Below, piece after piece: positions 1-5,893 of a stretch of DNA of 5,893 bases. The position numbers were made by a program, and so were the translations under genes. Where the stretch lies: assembly GCA_012735355.1 (NCBI GenBank), contig JAAYHP010000047.1, forward strand, positions 1 through 5,893. Direction: 5' to 3'. The number at the start of each line of letters is the position of its first letter. Position 1 is the first letter of the stretch. Source of the DNA: Lysinibacillus sp. (lineage in GTDB: Bacteria; Bacillota; Bacilli; Bacillales_A; Planococcaceae). The notes beneath the pieces were generated by a model. The model was not told the origin of the DNA, made no database searches, and saw only the letters and a list, made by a program, of their open reading frames with translations.

Positions 1-75
1 AAAAAGGAGGTTGGGACATATAGCTAATTTAATTAAGAATCAGTGAAGAAGCATAGTAAAAAAATGATATGCAAC

Positions 76-211
76 GAAAATTGATTGGAGTGACGGGGCG
101 ACTCCAACGGGAACAGCCCGAAACTCGAGACCCCGCAGGAGCGATGAACGAGCCCCGAGGAGGCTCGAGTCGGGCCCGTGGAAAGCGGCCCCGGAACGGA
201 AATCAATTTTC
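76..211. repeat. GC-rich foldable core of composite element 1
   Basis: The core is closed by a perfect 11-bp stem (76-86 with 201-211, GAAAATTGATT/AATCAATTTTC). Further inward pairings bring its two sides together: 94-99 with 188-193 (CGGGGC/GCCCCG), 104-111 with 175-181 (CCAACGGG/CCCGTGG, one bulged A), 117-121 with 170-174, and 124-129 with 164-169 (CTCGAG). By hand count the interior (87-200) is about 69% G+C, far above its surroundings. Sequences of this style, with GGAACGGAAATCAA at one end, are familiar to me as dispersed intergenic repeats in Bacillaceae, but I cannot name a curated family. No open frame, tRNA fold or riboswitch was recognised. Confidence 0.75.
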
Positions 212-225
212 AGGTTAATATCAAA

Positions 226-261
226 AACTCATCATTATCTTTTAAGAGAAAATGATGAGTT
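226..261. repeat. Small AT-rich hairpin of composite element 1
   Basis: A perfect 11-bp inverted repeat, AACTCATCATT (226-236) and AATGATGAGTT (251-261), encloses 14 bases, part of which (TCT/AGA) can pair further. It lies 14 bases after the core and 8 bases before the right outer arm. Composite element 2 has a hairpin of the same size in the same place. Confidence 0.7.
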
Positions 262-288
262 ATTACTTTTGTCCCGACCTCTCTTTTT

Positions 289-1158
289 TTATACATGATA
301 TTGTTGATACACTTCTCGTTTTGGGATGCCTCTTAATTTTGCTACTTCTTTAATCGCTTCTTTTGACGTTATTTCTTTTTCCTCCATTAATAAATTCACA
401 TGTTCAACAATCGAAAGGTTTTCCCAATATGCTTCTTTTTCTTCTTCTTCAGTCTTTTGTGTTCCTTCTATTACAATACAAAATTCCCCTCGGACATCAT
501 TATCATTTGCCCACTGGATTGCTTCTTCAACCGTTCCACGCAAAAATTCCTCAAACTTTTTCGTTAATTCTCTTGCTAATACAATTTTCCGGTTTCCAAG
601 AGTTTCTTCAATATTTTTTAAAGTGTCTTTTAGTCGATGGGGGGCTTCATAAAAGATGATCGTTTCTTGTCGTTTCGCTAAGTTTTCTAGCTGCTTTTTC
701 CTGTCTTTTTTATTTCGGTTCAAAAATCCGAAAAAGTAAAAGGGTTGTGGTGATAATCCCGATGCAATGAGTGCGGATAAAGCGGCATTAGCACCCGGAA
801 TAGGCACGACGGCAAAATTTTCTGCAATCGCTTTTTTTACAATATCTGCACCGGGATCTGAAATGCACGGCATACCCGCATCACTCACGAGAGCAACAGA
901 CTTTCCTTCCCTCAAAAACTGCAATATTTTTTCGCCCCCTTGCTCTTGATTATGTTCGTGATAACTAATAAGAGGCGTTGAAATATCAAAATAATTACAT
1001 AGTTTTTTTGTATTGCGAGTATCTTCCGCTGCAATAACATCCACTTCTTTTAAAATACGCATAGCCCGCATCGTCATATCTTCTAAGTTCCCAATTGGAG
1101 TGGCTACTAAATACAAGCAACTTCCTTGCTCGTGCATACTACTTTTTTGCGACTTCAT
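289..1158 (-). CDS. rsmI: 16S rRNA (cytidine-1402-2'-O)-methyltransferase RsmI (YabC)
   Basis: RsmI is a SAM-dependent tetrapyrrole-methylase-fold enzyme that 2'-O-methylates C1402 in the decoding centre of 16S rRNA. The 289-residue protein has the family motifs in order: [12 protein letters not shown] (18-29), AAEDTR (43-48), [12 protein letters not shown] (92-103), IPGANA (120-125), FYEAPHR (169-175) and GEF (224-226). The ATG at 1158 is preferred because GGGAG (1171-1167) lies 8 bases upstream. A TTG at 1173 would add five residues but has no such site. The start overlaps the end of yazA by 20 bases, which suggests translational coupling. The TAA stop is one base from the right arm of the composite repeat, probably the transcript end. 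Length agrees with the B. subtilis protein (about 292 residues as I recall). Identification is firm; the start is fairly firm. Confidence 0.96.
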   Translation of the reverse strand: MKSQKSSMHEQGSCLYLVATPIGNLEDMTMRAMRILKEVDVIAAEDTRNTKKLCNYFDISTPLISYHEHNQEQGGEKILQFLREGKSVALVSDAGMPCISDPGADIVKKAIAENFAVVPIPGANAALSALIASGLSPQPFYFFGFLNRNKKDRKKQLENLAKRQETIIFYEAPHRLKDTLKNIEETLGNRKIVLARELTKKFEEFLRGTVEEAIQWANDNDVRGEFCIVIEGTQKTEEEEKEAYWENLSIVEHVNLLMEEKEITSKEAIKEVAKLRGIPKREVYQQYHV

Positions 1159-1417
1159 TGTTTTCTCTCCCAATATACTTCAATTTTTCACTTCGACGTA
1201 ATTGTTTAAAAGCATATTCTGCTCGCATCGCTTCTTGTTTCGTTTTAAACGTTTCATAATAAATACACTTTACCGGTCCCCTACTTCTCGTATATTTTGC
1301 TCCTTTCCCGGCATTATGTTGTGCTACTCGCCTTTCTAAATCATTCGTATAGCCCGCATAAAGGGAAGCATCCGAGCATTCTAACACATAAAAATAATGG
1401 TTATCCTTTGTCTCCAT
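1139..1417 (-). CDS. yazA: Small GIY-YIG nuclease-fold protein YazA
   Basis: This 92-residue single-domain protein belongs to the bacterial YazA/YhbQ type of the GIY-YIG nuclease superfamily. Its N-terminus carries the degenerate signature: FYVL (9-12) in place of GIY and YAGYT (20-24) in place of YIG. It also has LERRV (27-31), [10 protein letters not shown] (34-43) and a conserved glutamate, E67, in RAEYAF, the position expected to bind metal. The biological role of stand-alone proteins of this type is not settled, so no substrate is assigned. The ATG at 1417 gives [11 protein letters not shown], which matches the family N-terminus; a GTG at 1429 would add four residues. The gene starts 17 bases inside the end of trmN6, has no strong ribosome binding site, and is probably translationally coupled to it. 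It overlaps rsmI by 20 bases. Confidence 0.92.
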   Translation of the reverse strand: METKDNHYFYVLECSDASLYAGYTNDLERRVAQHNAGKGAKYTRSRGPVKCIYYETFKTKQEAMRAEYAFKQLRRSEKLKYIGRENNEVAKK

Positions 1418-2150
1418 ACAACAATTCACTCACTTCAGCTGTATACTTATTATTTTCATCATATACATACAATGGTGGTAAAATTTTTAAATCCGGCTTT
1501 CCATCTTTGATTCCTTCAATTAATAACATGTTTGCCTCTTTTCCGAACTTCGGGTAAACAAAACGAATCCGCTTTGGCTCTAATCGATGAGCTCTCATCG
1601 AAGTAACGATATCGAGAAGTCTCCCTGGTCTATGCACGAAGGCTGCTTTTCCACCTTGCTTTAACAATCTACCAGCTGAGTGAATCGCTTGATCTAAAGT
1701 AAGTAACACTTCATGGCGAGCAATTGTAAAATGTTCATTGGCATTTTTATCGCTTAATTCATTCGTTAAGAAATATGGAGGATTGCACGTTACGACGTCG
1801 TATTTCTCAATCCCAAGTATAGACGGAATTTCTTTTACATCACCGTGTATCATTTGAACTTGATTTTCCACACCATTATATTGAATGCTTCTTACAGCCA
1901 TGTCGTATAATCGTTCTTGTATTTCTACACCAATAATTTTTGCCCTCGTTCGCGTTGTTAAAAAAAGTGGTATGACACCATTTCCTGAACATAAATCGAC
2001 AATTTCCCCTCTAGTAATCGGAACGTTCACGAATTTCGCTAATAATACAGCGTCTAAAGAAAAGGAAAACACAGAAGGGCTTTGAATGATTCGTAAATCT
2101 TCCGCAAGTAAATAATCGAGTCGTTCATCATCTTTCAAAATATTATCCAT
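1401..2150 (-). CDS. trmN6: tRNA1(Val) (adenine-37-N6)-methyltransferase family protein (YabB)
   Basis: This is a class I SAM-dependent methyltransferase of 249 residues. Motif [12 protein letters not shown] (52-62), binds SAM, and NPPYF (123-127) is the motif IV signature of enzymes that methylate exocyclic adenine or cytosine amines. The N-terminal segment [13 protein letters not shown] (28-40) is typical of the TrmN6/YfiC group. In Escherichia coli this group makes N6-methyladenosine at position 37 of tRNA1(Val); applying that to this protein is inference from family and gene order. The ATG at 2150 follows GGAAGGTG (2163-2156) at 5-base spacing. The upstream gap to yabA is 268 bases, enlarged by composite repeat element 2, whose left arm ends only 7 bases before this Shine-Dalgarno region. 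No convincing separate promoter was found, so expression may depend on read-through across the element. Confidence 0.93.
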   Translation of the reverse strand: MDNILKDDERLDYLLAEDLRIIQSPSVFSFSLDAVLLAKFVNVPITRGEIVDLCSGNGVIPLFLTTRTRAKIIGVEIQERLYDMAVRSIQYNGVENQVQMIHGDVKEIPSILGIEKYDVVTCNPPYFLTNELSDKNANEHFTIARHEVLLTLDQAIHSAGRLLKQGGKAAFVHRPGRLLDIVTSMRAHRLEPKRIRFVYPKFGKEANMLLIEGIKDGKPDLKILPPLYVYDENNKYTAEVSELLYGDKG

Positions 2151-2218
2151 ATTTACACCTTCCTATGAAAACAAAAGGGGCTATCCAAAAATAAAGGTTT
2201 ACTAAAAAGTTTAATTTA

Positions 2219-2355
2219 TGTTGATTTTAGTGAAGGTGGGACGAGTGCCTCTGTTGCTTCGGTTTCAAGTTAAAGCAGAGCTTTTTAGCGGGATTAGCTT
2301 GAGGGAGGCTGAGGCCACACCCTAGATGCGCGTCCGCTCGAAACGAAAATCAACA
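2219..2355. repeat. Foldable core of composite element 2
   Basis: A perfect 10-bp terminal stem, TGTTGATTTT (2219-2228) and AAAATCAACA (2346-2355), encloses about 117 bases of roughly 55% G+C. Internal pairings include CTCTG/CAGAG (2249-2253 with 2276-2280) and, as an alternative, GCCTC/GAGGC (2247-2251 with 2311-2315). Short stretches match the core of element 1: TTGATT and AGTGA at the left, GAGG with AGGCT in the middle, and AACG followed by AAATCAA at the right. I read it as a divergent relative of that core. Confidence 0.65.
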
Positions 2356-2361
2356 ATGTAA

Positions 2362-2395
2362 AAAACTTATCACCCAATATTGGATGATAAGTTTT
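2362..2395. repeat. Small AT-rich hairpin of composite element 2
   Basis: Eleven perfect base pairs, AAAACTTATCA (2362-2372) and TGATAAGTTTT (2385-2395), enclose the palindrome CCAATATTGG (2374-2383), separated only by a C-A mismatch. The hairpin lies 6 bases after the core and 7 bases before the right arm, nearly the same layout as 226-261 in element 1. Confidence 0.75.
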
Positions 2396-2418
2396 AACTT
2401 ACTGGATAGCTCCTTTGT

Positions 2419-2766
2419 TTAAGCATTTTTATTGAAAAAGGATAGACAAAACAAGCAGTCCTCCCCTTTACGGGAACTTCCAAAATGTACATTGCATACG
2501 TGAAACCCTTCATGATAAAGCCTAGCTAAATTATCGTAACCTTCCCCAATATCTACGTAGCTTTTCTTTTCACCATTCTCAGAAGTTTCCACTTCTTTCG
2601 TAAGTTCTTCTAGTCGTCTTCTTAAATGGAAGTTTTCTGTTTGAAGTGACTGATGCTCTTCCACCATATGTGCAACATACTTTTTTATCTCGTTAAACTC
2701 TTGTTGTAACGTTTCTAGTTGCTGTTCAAATTCCATAATAGAATCTAAAAAATTACGGTCTTTCAA
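2419..2766 (-). CDS. yabA: Replication initiation control protein YabA
   Basis: YabA restrains chromosome replication in Bacillus by binding DnaA and the DnaN clamp. The 115-residue protein has an N-terminal coiled-coil-prone region (about 5-65, rich in Leu, Glu and Gln), a linker, then [19 protein letters not shown]. The C-terminal zinc-binding region contains H89, C91, H94, C104 and C107 (HVC and CLFC motifs). Length is close to the B. subtilis protein (119 as I recall). The TTG at 2766 is preferred: GGGGTGG (2778-2772) lies 5 bases upstream, and this start aligns with the known N-terminus. An in-frame GTG at 2775 would lie inside that site and has none of its own. The gene is 24 bases after ricT. 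Its stop abuts the outer arm of composite element 2. Confidence 0.95.
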   Translation of the reverse strand: MKDRNFLDSIMEFEQQLETLQQEFNEIKKYVAHMVEEHQSLQTENFHLRRRLEELTKEVETSENGEKKSYVDIGEGYDNLARLYHEGFHVCNVHFGSSRKGEDCLFCLSFFNKNA

Positions 2767-2771
2767 CCAAG

Positions 2772-2778
2772 CCACCCC
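2772..2778 (-). promoter_or_regulatory. Ribosome binding site that decides the yabA start
   Basis: GGGGTGG on the minus strand can pair with the 3' end of 16S rRNA through the GAGGTGA register, using two G-U pairs. It sits 5 bases before TTG (2766). The alternative GTG (2775-2773) lies within it, which argues for the TTG start. Confidence 0.5.
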
Positions 2779-2790
2779 ATTAGTTTTGAT

Positions 2791-3606
2791 CTATATCAAA
2801 TTCTTCTCACATTCGAGTAATTCGTCCAATGTATATTCAACGGTGCGTTCTTGTTCTTCTAAGTATACTTGAATTATACGTTCCAGCACATTAATTGCTA
2901 CGACAGTTCCAAAACCGTCAGGAGTTATCGTAGTTTCACCGATATCAGGCATGCCATCTTTCGCAATTTCATAATCATCATTTTCATATTTTAGGCAGCA
3001 CATTAATCGACCACACAAACCTGATATTTTCGTAGGATTTAAAGATAAGTTTTGATCCTTTGCCATTTTAATAGAAACGGGATCAAAATCTCCTAAAAAT
3101 GTTGAACAGCATAACATTCGGCCACAAGGACCAATACCTCCGAGCAGTTTTGCTTCATCTCTAACACCAATTTGTCTTAACTCAATTCGAGTTCTGAAAA
3201 TGGCTGCTAAGTCTTTCACTAACTCTCGAAAATCTACTCTTCCTTCCGCAGTGAAATAAAAAATAATTTTATTTCGATCGAATGTATATTCAACATCAAC
3301 AAGCTTCATTTCCAACTGATGCTCTGCAATTTTCACATTTGCTAAATCAAAAGCGCGACTCGCTTCTTTCATATTTTCTTCGACTTGGATTTTATCGCGT
3401 TCTGTAGCAGGTCGTAAAACTTGTTTTAATGGTAAAACGACATCATTTTCACCAACTTGCTTCATTGGAACAACGATTTTTCCATACTCGACACCCCGGG
3501 CTGTTTCAACAATCACATATTGATCCATTTCCAATTGAAATTCGCCAGGGTCGAAATAATAAATTTTACCCGCTTTTTTAAAGCGGACTCCTACAACATT
3601 ATACAA
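2791..3606 (-). CDS. ricT: RicT (YaaT), PSP1-domain Fe-S protein of the RicAFT / RNase Y complex
   Basis: RicT is a subunit of the RicA-RicF-RicT complex. In B. subtilis this complex binds [4Fe-4S] clusters, directs RNase Y-dependent mRNA maturation, and affects sporulation, competence and biofilm formation. The 271-residue protein carries the PSP1 C-terminal domain and the diagnostic cysteine clusters CGRMLCC (C161, C166, C167) and CGRLMCC (C198, C203, C204), the expected cluster ligands. Other family stretches are FTFDRNK-like YTFDRNK (107-113), GRVDFRELVKDLA (122-134) and RQIGVRDEAK (144-153). The start is a TTG at 3606 with AGGAGG (3621-3616) 9 bases upstream, giving MYNVVGVRFKKAGK, the family N-terminus. 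It overlaps the last 8 bases of holB, which implies translational coupling. The stop is TAG. The identification is secure. Confidence 0.97.
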   Translation of the reverse strand: MYNVVGVRFKKAGKIYYFDPGEFQLEMDQYVIVETARGVEYGKIVVPMKQVGENDVVLPLKQVLRPATERDKIQVEENMKEASRAFDLANVKIAEHQLEMKLVDVEYTFDRNKIIFYFTAEGRVDFRELVKDLAAIFRTRIELRQIGVRDEAKLLGGIGPCGRMLCCSTFLGDFDPVSIKMAKDQNLSLNPTKISGLCGRLMCCLKYENDDYEIAKDGMPDIGETTITPDGFGTVVAINVLERIIQVYLEEQERTVEYTLDELLECEKNLI

Positions 3607-4603
3607 AGGAATACCCCTCCTGCAATTTCAGCATAAGCTGTTCCATTAAAAGCGTACGATTCATATTACGTCCTACATGTTGCCTTGCTTGTAATATTGC
3701 TTGCATTTGTTCTGACAATTGCTCAAACGTTGAAGATAACGCCATATCTTTCCACGTATTCATCATATCCGGATAAGTACAGAAACTTTCAGGATTTGCC
3801 TTAACCGCTACAATATCACGATAAGCTAAAAGGAGTAAATCGAGACTAAGTTCCAATTCGTCTTTCTCTTTTATGTTAGGAAGCCACTCATCATAAATAA
3901 TAAGCATTGCTTCATTCACGTTTTTTTTAACCGTCTCAACTAATTTTAACACTGTTTTTCTCGCTTGTGCAAACTGCTCATCTTGAGCTAATGCAAGAGC
4001 TGTTTCAAGGCTGTTTGTCACTTGGCTAACAGTGGAAGCCATTGACAAAGTTAAACCACGTTCTTGCAATTGTTTAATTAAAATGTCTTTAGGAATACTT
4101 GAAAATTTTATATGTTGACAGCGGGATTGGATCGTCGGAAGAACTTGCTGATATTGCTCCGTAAGTAGAATCGCTGTAACCAATCCATCCGGTTCTTCTA
4201 AAAATTTCAATAATGTATTTGCCGCTGAATTATTCATTTTATCTGCATGATGGATGACGTATATTTTCCGTCCTTCTTCTAAACTCGTTTTTGTCATTCC
4301 GGAAATCAAATCCCGTATTTGTTCTACTTTAATAAATTGCCCATCTGGTTCAATTTGTAAAACATTTGGATGATTTCCTGAATCTACACGTTTACAATTT
4401 CTGCATGTTTCACATGGAACATTTTTCGACGGATTTTGACACAACAATAGTTTGACGAAAAACTTCATCACTTCTTTTTTGCCTGTCCCTTTTTCACCTT
4501 CAAAAATATAGGCGTGGGCAATGCGATCTTTTTGAAAAATCATTTGTAACTGCTTCATGACGATTGGTTGAAGCCTCGAAAGCTCATCAACAGTTCCCAT
4601 CAT
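3599..4603 (-). CDS. holB: DNA polymerase III delta' subunit HolB
   Basis: HolB is the delta' subunit of the clamp-loader complex that places DnaN on primed DNA. With the ATG at 4603 the protein has 334 residues (B. subtilis about 329). It shows HAYIFEG (30-36), the P-loop-like GEKGTGKK (36-43), four zinc-binding cysteines C55, C64, C67 and C70, the clamp-loader motif LLKFLEEP (131-138), and the SRC motif (160-162). Start choice is uncertain. Alignment of MMGTVDELSRLQPIVMK with the B. subtilis N-terminus favours 4603, or ATG 4600, which has AAGGA 4 bases before it. A TTG at 4633 has AAGGA (4643-4639) 5 bases upstream and would add ten residues. A longer frame from GTG 4681 would run through the terminator stem and is rejected. 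The end overlaps ricT by 8 bases. Confidence 0.95.
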   Translation of the reverse strand: MMGTVDELSRLQPIVMKQLQMIFQKDRIAHAYIFEGEKGTGKKEVMKFFVKLLLCQNPSKNVPCETCRNCKRVDSGNHPNVLQIEPDGQFIKVEQIRDLISGMTKTSLEEGRKIYVIHHADKMNNSAANTLLKFLEEPDGLVTAILLTEQYQQVLPTIQSRCQHIKFSSIPKDILIKQLQERGLTLSMASTVSQVTNSLETALALAQDEQFAQARKTVLKLVETVKKNVNEAMLIIYDEWLPNIKEKDELELSLDLLLLAYRDIVAVKANPESFCTYPDMMNTWKDMALSSTFEQLSEQMQAILQARQHVGRNMNRTLLMEQLMLKLQEGYSFV

Positions 4604-4645
4604 TTCCTTCACCACACTCTCGTTCAAGATCAATCTTTTCCTTAG

Positions 4646-4684
4646 AAAAAATCCCGTGTCCACAAACATGATGAAAGACACGGG
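4646..4684 (-). terminator. Intrinsic terminator between yaaR and holB
   Basis: Read on the minus strand, CCCGTGTC (4684-4677) and GACACGGG (4660-4653) form a perfect GC-rich 8-bp stem with a 16-base loop, followed by one A and six T (4651-4646). This is a textbook intrinsic terminator in the direction of the operon, four bases after the yaaR stop codon. It would end or attenuate the darA-yaaR transcript ahead of holB. The first possible holB ribosome binding site (4643-4639) begins right after the T run. The structure is seen directly; termination efficiency is not known. Confidence 0.8.
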
Positions 4685-4687
4685 GTT

Positions 4688-5128
4688 TCACATATATAAA
4701 TTAATTAGTAAACCTTTAATTTCCCCAATTTTATCGAGCAAATCAATGGTTTCCTTTTCCTCATCTAATATGTCTTGAGCTAATTCAACTAACCGTTCGT
4801 CAATGGTTTTAACAATTTTTAATCTTCTACCTTCACCAAAACGATTCCACGTGTGGGACTGCTTCATTTCAAGACCATATTCAACAGCTTCTTGTAAAAA
4901 TCGTTTCACTAGCATTTTAAATCGAGCAAGTTCCCTTAAACTTCTCGTTCTTGCTAACCGATCTCCAGCTGCTGAAATATCTCCAAGCAACCGTGTTATT
5001 TGCTCATTTTGTAATTTTTGACCTTGCTTCACTACAAGCTCTCCAAAACGATTGCCTGTTTGGTTTACTTGTTTTATCTCATGTGGATTTGTTTTAATTC
5101 CTACTCGCAAATCTTGATTAATTTTCAT
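4688..5128 (-). CDS. yaaR: YaaR family protein (DUF327), function unknown
   Basis: This 146-residue soluble, mainly charged protein has the length of B. subtilis YaaR, a DUF327 family member without an established function. Family-like stretches are MKINQDLR at the N-terminus, GQKLQNEQITRLLGDI (36-51), ARFKMLVKRFLQEAVEYG (68-85), the SHTWNRFG segment (91-98) and the C-terminal DKIGEIKGLLINLY (132-145). No signal peptide or membrane segment was seen, and the composition suggests a mostly helical protein. The ATG at 5128 is chosen from the family N-terminus; a GTG at 5146 would add six residues. Upstream GGGGG lies 9 bases from the ATG, a modest ribosome binding site. The gene sits 55 bases after darA and is followed at once by the terminator at 4646-4684, so darA and yaaR may form their own short transcript. 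Confidence 0.93.
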   Translation of the reverse strand: MKINQDLRVGIKTNPHEIKQVNQTGNRFGELVVKQGQKLQNEQITRLLGDISAAGDRLARTRSLRELARFKMLVKRFLQEAVEYGLEMKQSHTWNRFGEGRRLKIVKTIDERLVELAQDILDEEKETIDLLDKIGEIKGLLINLYM

Positions 5129-5144
5129 GTTAATCAGCCCCCGC

Positions 5145-5168
5145 ACACTTTAAATTTTAACAAAGTGT
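5145..5168. other. Hairpin in the darA-yaaR spacer
   Basis: ACACTTT (5145-5151) and AAAGTGT (5162-5168) form a 7-bp stem with a 10-base AT-rich loop. It lies between the darA stop and the yaaR start, close to the G-rich yaaR ribosome binding region. No T run follows it on the minus strand, so it is not a standard terminator. It might stabilise or process the mRNA, or be chance. Confidence 0.35.
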
Positions 5169-5183
5169 ACTAAAAAATTCTTT

Positions 5184-5893
<710 letters not shown>

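Larger units (their letters stand above)
1..288. repeat. Composite intergenic repeat element 1, downstream of rsmI
   Basis: This stretch has no gene and is filled by a nested inverted-repeat structure. The outer arms are 1-18 and 270-287: 15 Watson-Crick pairs, two G-T pairs and one mismatch, with the shared motif GGGACA/TGTCCC. Inside lie an AT-rich spacer (19-75), a GC-rich core (76-211) and a small hairpin (226-261). The right arm starts one base after the rsmI stop codon and is T-rich at its end (284-290). The left arm starts with five A, which gives T residues on the other strand. The outer stem could therefore act as a terminator in either direction. In B. subtilis the next gene here is abrB, convergent to rsmI, but it is not visible. 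The structure is seen directly; the terminator role and any mobility are inferred. Confidence 0.75.
2171..2418. repeat. Composite intergenic repeat element 2, between yabA and trmN6
   Basis: This element has the same design as the one at 1-288 but different arms. The outer arms are 2171-2187 and 2403-2418, sharing GGCTATCCA/TGGATAGCT, with one G-T pair and one unpaired A. Inside are an AT-rich spacer (2188-2218), a core (2219-2355) and a hairpin (2362-2395). The right arm touches the TAA stop of yabA (2421-2419) with no gap. Read on the minus strand the far arm is followed by CCCCTTTTGTTTTC, so the outer stem resembles a weak intrinsic terminator placed just before trmN6. No flanking target-site duplication was recognised. 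Mobility and termination are inferred. Confidence 0.75.

Noticed and set aside
76..211. Core of element 1 as a riboswitch, tRNA or small structured RNA of known class
   Set aside because: No cloverleaf, T-loop or known riboswitch core was recognised, and it lies downstream of rsmI, not in a leader position.
326..2085. Plus-strand open frames opposite rsmI, yazA and trmN6 (for example 326-652, 767-949, 1297-1557, 1885-2085)
   Set aside because: They are antisense to well-identified genes, have low-complexity Ser/Phe/Leu-rich translations and show no recognisable domains.
1..2418. G-T pairs in the stems as a sign that the elements act as plus-strand RNA
   Set aside because: Positions 12/276, 6/282 and 2179/2411 favour the plus strand, but the mismatches 5/283 and 2373/2384 become G-U pairs on the minus strand, so there is no consistent polarity.
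1..2418. CRISPR-like repetition
   Set aside because: There are only two divergent copies, about 2 kb apart and separated by genes, with no short repeat-spacer periodicity.
4604..4681. N-terminal extension of HolB from GTG 4681
   Set aside because: It would be translated through the terminator stem and loop and has no counterpart in the B. subtilis protein.
4691..4760. Possible holB promoter within the 3' end of yaaR (TTGGGG with ATTAAT or TATATA downstream)
   Set aside because: The -35 is poor, the spacing to the better -10 is wrong, and it would lie upstream of the terminator, so it would not bypass it.
4803..5021. Plus-strand open frame of 72 codons
   Set aside because: It lies wholly opposite yaaR, a clear family member on the other strand, and has no features of its own.

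Overview
The window is a low-GC chromosomal segment of a Bacillaceae-type Firmicute. Eight complete genes lie on the minus strand in an order that matches the Bacillus subtilis block yaaQ(darA)-yaaR-holB-yaaT(ricT)-yabA-yabB(trmN6)-yazA-yabC(rsmI). The proteins resemble their B. subtilis counterparts in length and motifs as I remember them; no alignment was run.

Layout, in the direction of transcription (right to left). The right edge (about 5600-5893) has no confident gene. It holds an open plus-strand frame that runs off the window and one copy of a repeat arm. An extended -10 promoter (about 5544-5573) drives darA (5513-5184), followed by yaaR (5128-4688). An intrinsic terminator lies directly after yaaR (4684-4646). 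Then come holB (4603-3599), ricT (3606-2791) and yabA (2766-2419). A 268-base intergenic stretch carries composite repeat element 2. Then trmN6 (2150-1401), yazA (1417-1139) and rsmI (1158-289) overlap each other. Composite repeat element 1 fills 1-288.

How the genes relate. The set is housekeeping and regulatory: a cyclic-di-AMP receptor (DarA), a DNA polymerase III clamp-loader subunit (HolB), an Fe-S protein of the RNase Y specificity complex (RicT), a negative regulator of DnaA-dependent initiation (YabA), two RNA methyltransferases (TrmN6, RsmI) and a small GIY-YIG protein (YazA). They probably form one or more co-transcribed units, but the yaaR-holB terminator and the element between yabA and trmN6 could divide the operon into three expression blocks.

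The part least explained by ordinary annotation is the pair of intergenic elements. Their arms and inner sequences differ, but their architecture is the same: an outer inverted arm, a 136-137 base foldable GC-enriched core bounded by TTGATT/AATCAA stems, a 34-36 base hairpin with an 11-bp stem, and a closing outer arm that abuts the stop codon of the minus-strand gene. A third copy of the element-1 arm sits at the right edge. No phage, CRISPR array, intact insertion sequence, tRNA or rRNA was seen.
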